A stretch of DNA of 64,000 nucleotides, from contig NZ_JBNXUM010000028.1 of NCBI RefSeq assembly GCF_050563545.1, positions 27,272 through 91,271 on the forward strand. The letters run 5' to 3'. The DNA is from Falsiroseomonas sp050563545. GTDB lineage: Bacteria > Pseudomonadota > Alphaproteobacteria > Acetobacterales > Acetobacteraceae. This document shows positions 60,291 to 64,000 of this stretch, piece after piece. The notes under the pieces are model-generated. The model had not been told where the DNA came from and searched no databases. It saw only the letters and a program-made list of their open reading frames with translations. The translations under genes were made by a program, and so were the position numbers. The stretch's first letter is position 1, and every line of letters begins with the position of its first letter.

Positions 60291-62237
60291 ATGGCGCTGA
60301 ACCTGACGCAGAAGCTGATCCGCTTCCGCCTCGTCGAAGGCGAGCCGGTTCCCGATGCGGAGATCGCGCTCAAGGTGGACCAGGTCCTCCTGCAGGACGT
60401 GCTCGGCGTGCTCGCCATGCTGGAGTTCGAGGCGATGGGCCTCGAGCGCGTGCGGGTCGGCCTCGCCGCGCAATACGTGGACCACAACCTCGTCCAGACC
60501 GACCACATGAATGCGGACGAGCACCTGTTCCTCCGCTCGGCATGCCGGCGCTTCGGCGTGTGGTATTCGCGGCCCGGCAACGGCATCTCGCATCCCGTCC
60601 ATTTCGCGCGCTTCGGCCGGCCGGGCGACGTGCTCGTGGGCTCCGACAGCCACACACCGGCGGCGGGCGCAATGGGGATGCTCGCCTTCGGCGCGGGCGG
60701 CGCCGACGTGGCACTGGCGATGGCGGGCGAGCCGCTGCGGCTGCGCATGCCCCGCGTGCGCGGCGTGCGCCTTGTCGGCGCCCTGCCGGATTGGGTTAGT
60801 GCGAAGGACGTCATCCTGGCGATGCTGCGCCGCCACGGGACGGAGGGCGGCACGGGATGGATCTTCGAGTATCATGGCCCCGGCCTCACAAGCCTTTCCG
60901 CCATGGACCGCCACGTCATCGCCAACATGGGCGCCGAGATGGGCTGCACGACAACCGTCTTCCCCGCCGACGAGGCCGTGCGGGACTTCCTGCGCGCCGA
61001 GGGGCGCGAGGGCGACTTCACCCCGCTCTCGGCCGATCCCGGCGCCGCCTACGATGCGGAGGAAGTGCTCGATCTTTCCGCGCTGGAGCCGCTGATCGCA
61101 CTGCCCTCCTCCCCCGGCAACGTCGTGCCAGTGCGGGATGTCGCGGGCCGCGAGATCTACCAGGCCTACATCGGCTCCTCCGCCAATCCGGGCTACCGCG
61201 ATTTCGCGGTGGTCGCGCAGATCATGCGCGGCCGGGTGGCGCATGACCGCGTGTCGCTCGACATCAATCCCTCCTCTCGCCAGGTGCTGGAGAACCTCGC
61301 AGCGGAGGGGCATGTCGCCGACCTCGTCGCAGCAGGCGGCCGGCTGCACCAGGCGGGGTGCAACGGGTGCATCGGCATGGGGCAGGCGCCGGCGACGGGA
61401 CGCATCTCGCTGCGCACGGTGCCGCGCAACTTCCCCGGCCGGTCCGGGACGCGGGAGGACAGCGTCTATCTCTGCTCGCCGGAGACCGCGGCGGCGTCAG
61501 CGCTCACGGGCGTCATCACGGACCCGCGCACGCTCGGCATGCCCTATCCCCGCGTTGCCGCGCCGGCGCAGCCGAAGGTGAACATCACGATGCTCGTGCC
61601 GCCGCTGCCGCCGGAGGAATCGAACGTCGTTCCCCTCGAGAAGACGGAGAACATCGCCTCGATCCCTGATCTCGGCGCCGTGCCGGACACGCTGGTCGTG
61701 CCGGTCGCGCTGAAGGTCGGCGACGACATCTCGACCGACGACATCGTCCCGGCGGGCAATCGCGTCATGCCGTACTGGAGCAACATTCCGCGCCTCGGCG
61801 GCTTCGTCTACGAAGGCGTCGATGCGACCTATCCGGCGCGCGCCCGCGCCTCGCTCGCGGCTGGCGGGCATGCCATTGTCGCGGGGAACAACTATGGCCA
61901 GGGATCGAGCCGCGAGAACGCGGCGCTCGCGCCGCGCCACCTCGGCCTGCACGTCGTGCTGGCGCGGTCCTTCGCGCGCATCCACTGGCAGAACCTTGTC
62001 AATTTCGGCGTGGTGCCGCTGACCTTTGCCGATGCGGCCGACTACGACCGCCTCGGCCCGGGCGAGGCTCTCCGCTTCGCGGGCCTCCACGCGGCGCTGC
62101 GCGCCGGCCCCGAGGTCACTGCGACCACCGCGGAGGGCAGGCCGGTCCGACTGCGCCACGCCCTGTCGCCCCGGCAGGTCGACATGCTGCTCGCCGGCGG
62201 CGTGATCAACTGGCTGCGCGACCGGCTCGCGGCCTGA
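60291..62237 (+). CDS. Fused aconitase-like hydratase (aconitate hydratase family)
   Basis: 648 residues: a large catalytic part (about 1-460) and a C-terminal swivel domain (about 490-640) with NNYGQGSSRENAALAPRHLG, the substrate-binding loop. GSDSHTPAAGAMGM near 118-130 is canonical. The cluster Cys357 and Cys360 (AGCNGC) are present, but the first ligand position reads IGSSANPG with Ser297 instead of Cys. The [4Fe-4S] cluster would thus have an unusual ligand set. GGAGGAGA precedes ATG 60291. It lies between the HMG-CoA-lyase-like gene and a Bug gene, suggesting isomerisation of an imported hydroxy-tricarboxylate or -dicarboxylate before CoA activation (inference). Confidence 0.9.
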   Translation: MALNLTQKLIRFRLVEGEPVPDAEIALKVDQVLLQDVLGVLAMLEFEAMGLERVRVGLAAQYVDHNLVQTDHMNADEHLFLRSACRRFGVWYSRPGNGISHPVHFARFGRPGDVLVGSDSHTPAAGAMGMLAFGAGGADVALAMAGEPLRLRMPRVRGVRLVGALPDWVSAKDVILAMLRRHGTEGGTGWIFEYHGPGLTSLSAMDRHVIANMGAEMGCTTTVFPADEAVRDFLRAEGREGDFTPLSADPGAAYDAEEVLDLSALEPLIALPSSPGNVVPVRDVAGREIYQAYIGSSANPGYRDFAVVAQIMRGRVAHDRVSLDINPSSRQVLENLAAEGHVADLVAAGGRLHQAGCNGCIGMGQAPATGRISLRTVPRNFPGRSGTREDSVYLCSPETAAASALTGVITDPRTLGMPYPRVAAPAQPKVNITMLVPPLPPEESNVVPLEKTENIASIPDLGAVPDTLVVPVALKVGDDISTDDIVPAGNRVMPYWSNIPRLGGFVYEGVDATYPARARASLAAGGHAIVAGNNYGQGSSRENAALAPRHLGLHVVLARSFARIHWQNLVNFGVVPLTFADAADYDRLGPGEALRFAGLHAALRAGPEVTATTAEGRPVRLRHALSPRQVDMLLAGGVINWLRDRLAA

Positions 62238-62260
62238 TGTTCCCAAGGGAGGAGAAGGAC

Positions 62261-63253
62261 ATGACGATGACGCTTTCGCGCCGAGACCTCGGGCATCTGA
62301 TCGGGCTTGTAGCGGCTTCCGCCCTGCCGTTCGCGGCCCGCGCGCAGGGCAACTGGCCGAACCGTCCGGTGCGGCTCATCGTACCTTTCGGCCCCGGCGG
62401 CGCCGCCGACACGCTGGCCCGCGTCATCGCCCAGCCCTTCACGCAGGTCGCGGGCAATGCCTCGCTGGTGGTCGAGAACCGATCCGGCGGCGGCGGGACC
62501 ATCGGCGGCGGCGCGGTCGCGACATCGCGGCCGGACGGCTACACCCTGATGATCGCGGATATGGGCCCGAACGCGGTCGGCAAGGAACTGATCCCCGCGC
62601 TGCCCTACGAGCCGCTGCGCGCCTTCACACCGATCGTCCACCTGGTGAACCTGCCGCTGGTGCTGATCACGCGCGCCGATCTCGGCGCCAGCGACGTCCC
62701 CGGCCTGATCGCGCGCGCGAAGTCGGCGCGCCAGCCCCTGACCTACGCCGCGCCTTCCGTCGGCCACCCGACGCACCTCGCGGACGAGCTGTTCCTCTCG
62801 CAGGCCGGCGCGCGCTCGGAGGCTGTGCAGTACCGCAGCGGCGCCGAGGTTCTGCGCGCCCTCGTCGCGAAGGAGACGGACTGGGCGATCATCTCCGTCT
62901 CCACCGCGCTGCCCTTCATCCAGGAAGGCAAGGTGAAGGCGCTCGGCGTCGCGAACCGCGAGCCGATCGACGCGCTGCCCGGCGTGCCGCCGATCGCCGC
63001 CACGCTGCCGGGCTTCGAGGCGACGACCTGGCACGGCATCGCCGGCCCCGCCGGCATGGACCCCGCCCTGGTGCTGCGCATCAACGAGGTGTTCAACGCC
63101 GTGCTGGCCCGGCCCGAGGTGCGCGAGACGTTGGTGCGCACGCAGGGCGCCGAGTTCGTCGGCGGGTCGCCGGAAGCCTTCGCGACCTTCGTCCGGAGCG
63201 AGGCGGAGCGCTGGATTCCGATCATCCGCTCCGCCAATATCAAGGCAGAGTAG
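62261..63253 (+). CDS. Tripartite tricarboxylate transporter receptor (TctC/Bug family)
   Basis: 330 residues. A signal peptide with SRRDLGHLIGLVAASALPFAARA precedes WPNRPVRLIVPFGPGGAADTLAR, VVENRSGGGGTIGG and DGYTLMIADMG (runs abbreviated from a longer match). AAGGGAGGAGAA precedes ATG 62261; the upstream in-frame ATG at 62237 overlaps the aconitase-like stop and is unlikely. It is the likely receptor for the substrate of this locus. Confidence 0.92.
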   Translation: MTMTLSRRDLGHLIGLVAASALPFAARAQGNWPNRPVRLIVPFGPGGAADTLARVIAQPFTQVAGNASLVVENRSGGGGTIGGGAVATSRPDGYTLMIADMGPNAVGKELIPALPYEPLRAFTPIVHLVNLPLVLITRADLGASDVPGLIARAKSARQPLTYAAPSVGHPTHLADELFLSQAGARSEAVQYRSGAEVLRALVAKETDWAIISVSTALPFIQEGKVKALGVANREPIDALPGVPPIAATLPGFEATTWHGIAGPAGMDPALVLRINEVFNAVLARPEVRETLVRTQGAEFVGGSPEAFATFVRSEAERWIPIIRSANIKAE

Positions 63254-63264
63254 GGATCGCCGCC

Positions 63265-63684
63265 ATGGAAGTTCTCTACACCGCGAGCGCGACGGCCGTC
63301 GGCGGTCGCGCGGGCCATATCCGCTCAGCGGACGGCGTGCTCGATCTGCCGCTCGCCCATCCCAAGGAGCTCGGCGGCCCCGGCGGCGGCGCGACGAACC
63401 CGGAGCAGCTTTTCGCTGCCGGCTACGCCGCGTGCTTCGAGAACGCCCTGCTGCGGGTGGCGCGCGAGCGGAAGGCGCCGATCCGGGAGTCCTCCGTCAC
63501 GGCCCATGTCGGCATCGGCCGCGCGGCGGACGGCTTCTTCCGGCTGCAGGTCGCGCTGGAGGTCTCCGTCCCCGGTCGCGACCAGGCGGAGATCGAGGTC
63601 GTCGCCCGCATCGCGCATGCGGAGGTCTGCCCCTACTCCCGCGCGACACGTGGCAATATCGAGGTCCAGGTCACCGTCGCCTGA
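63265..63684 (+). CDS. Ohr/OsmC-family organic hydroperoxide resistance protein
   Basis: 139 residues. The peroxidatic Cys57 in GYAACFENAL and resolving Cys122 in EVCPYSRATRGN are both present, as is the conserved Arg20 in GHIRSADG. These mark a thiol peroxidase of the Ohr type that reduces organic hydroperoxides using lipoyl or dithiol donors. It starts 11 bases after the Bug gene. A role in protecting the Fe-S enzyme of the operon is conceivable, but Ohr genes also stand alone. Confidence 0.92.
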   Translation: MEVLYTASATAVGGRAGHIRSADGVLDLPLAHPKELGGPGGGATNPEQLFAAGYAACFENALLRVARERKAPIRESSVTAHVGIGRAADGFFRLQVALEVSVPGRDQAEIEVVARIAHAEVCPYSRATRGNIEVQVTVA

Positions 63685-64000
63685 GTGTGTGCGGCGCCCC
63701 TGCACGGCGACGCATGCCCTGCCGACGCACCGCCGCGCTCGCCGGGTGACAAGCCCGGAGACTTTCGTTCCCCGGTTCCTACCGCTGCTCCATTCATGTC
63801 TTGCACAACCTGTGTCTCCTCGGCGGCGCATGGCGCTGAAGCCCAGGTTTGGCCGAGGTTTGCGCGTAGACCTTGATGGTTCGAGGTCGGAATCAGCGTG
63901 GAACTCGGGCCGCAGAGAGCGGAGAGTCTCCGAACCTTGAGGGTTGGCCGATTTTACCCTCAAGCTTAAGTCGTTGATCGCGAATCGTTTTTGGCGGACC
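63685..64000. other. Gene-free right end of the window, lower GC
   Basis: 316 bases without a supportable gene. A weak hairpin CCGGG-N7-CCCGG (63742-63758) may end the Ohr operon. From about 63840 onwards the base composition is clearly less GC-rich than elsewhere, and the inverted repeat at 63936-63964 lies there. It may be the border of another element or the downstream part of a gene starting beyond the window on the other strand. Confidence 0.5.
63936..63964. repeat. Inverted repeat near the right edge
   Basis: CTTGAGGGT and ACCCTCAAG form perfect nine-base arms around an 11-base centre containing GATTTT. It could be a terminator for a gene outside the window or the end of a mobile element. 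Confidence 0.5.

Noticed and set aside
1..64000. CRISPR arrays, tRNA or rRNA genes, and intact insertion sequences
   Set aside because: No regularly spaced repeats, cloverleaf-like segments with CCA ends, rRNA stretches or transposase domains were seen on reading both strands; a covariance-model search would be decisive.

Overview
The window is high-GC (about 70%), densely packed bacterial DNA. Signal peptides, codon bias and gene content (many tripartite-tricarboxylate-type binding proteins, CaiB/BaiF CoA-transferases, HWE histidine kinase, LacI/GntR/LysR regulators) fit an alphaproteobacterium of the Acetobacteraceae (Roseomonas-like). That placement is an inference from content, not from a marker gene. 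I see no rRNA, tRNA, CRISPR array, phage gene or intact insertion sequence. Because of the GC content most long antisense reading frames are shadows and are omitted.

Layout. (1) 1-2.9 kb: tail of a gene entering from the left, then an HWE sensor kinase. (2) 2.9-6.4 kb: an SDR facing a three-gene cassette (carboxymuconolactone decarboxylase-like protein, amidohydrolase, TctC/Bug binding protein). (3) 6.4-13.5 kb: a LacI-controlled glycoside locus with a CUT1 binding protein, two permeases, an alpha/alpha-toroid protein and a GH2 glycosidase, with a perfect operator palindrome. (4) 13.5-20.5 kb: a tightly overlapping operon of MmgE/PrpD, two NodB/PuuE-like proteins, a cysteine hydrolase, a methionine-type ABC transporter and a glyoxalase-fold protein. 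(5) 20.6-22.0 kb: an alpha/beta-hydrolase-fold protein lacking its nucleophile, and a flavin reductase. (6) 34.6-22.0 kb (minus strand): about 14 almost gapless genes: GST, CoA-transferase, CMD-like protein, amidohydrolase, three Bug proteins, enoyl-CoA hydratase, 2-hydroxyacid dehydrogenase, GntR, exported esterase, split aconitase-like dehydratase, fourth Bug protein. (7) 34.7-40.6 kb: two-subunit tartrate dehydratase, FCD-type GntR, Bug protein, IlvD-type sugar-acid dehydratase and RraA-like aldolase. (8) 40.7-43.4 kb: two-subunit molybdenum hydroxylase. (9) 43.5-47.4 kb: nucleoside hydrolase and a divergent CUT1 transporter. (10) 47.7-57.9 kb: LysR facing a CoA-transferase, a complete branched-chain-amino-acid-type ABC transporter, aldehyde dehydrogenase, SDR and a second LysR. 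(11) 58.0-63.7 kb: CoA-transferase, HMG-CoA-lyase-like enzyme, fused aconitase-like protein, Bug protein and Ohr/OsmC protein. (12) The last 316 bases carry no gene I can support and are visibly less GC-rich.

Taken together this is an accessory catabolic region: module after module of one or more solute receptors, dehydratase/lyase/CoA-transfer enzymes and a local regulator, for carboxylic acids, glycosides and N-containing compounds. The most notable structures are a CMD-amidohydrolase-Bug cassette present twice in the same order; a 31-base element with TGCC-N11-GGCA symmetry repeated about 60 bases upstream of two genes of the 58-63 kb locus; two aconitase-type enzymes with altered key motifs, each adjoining a Bug protein; and the NodB-pair/MetNIQ operon. 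Substrates remain unknown; all substrate statements are inference.
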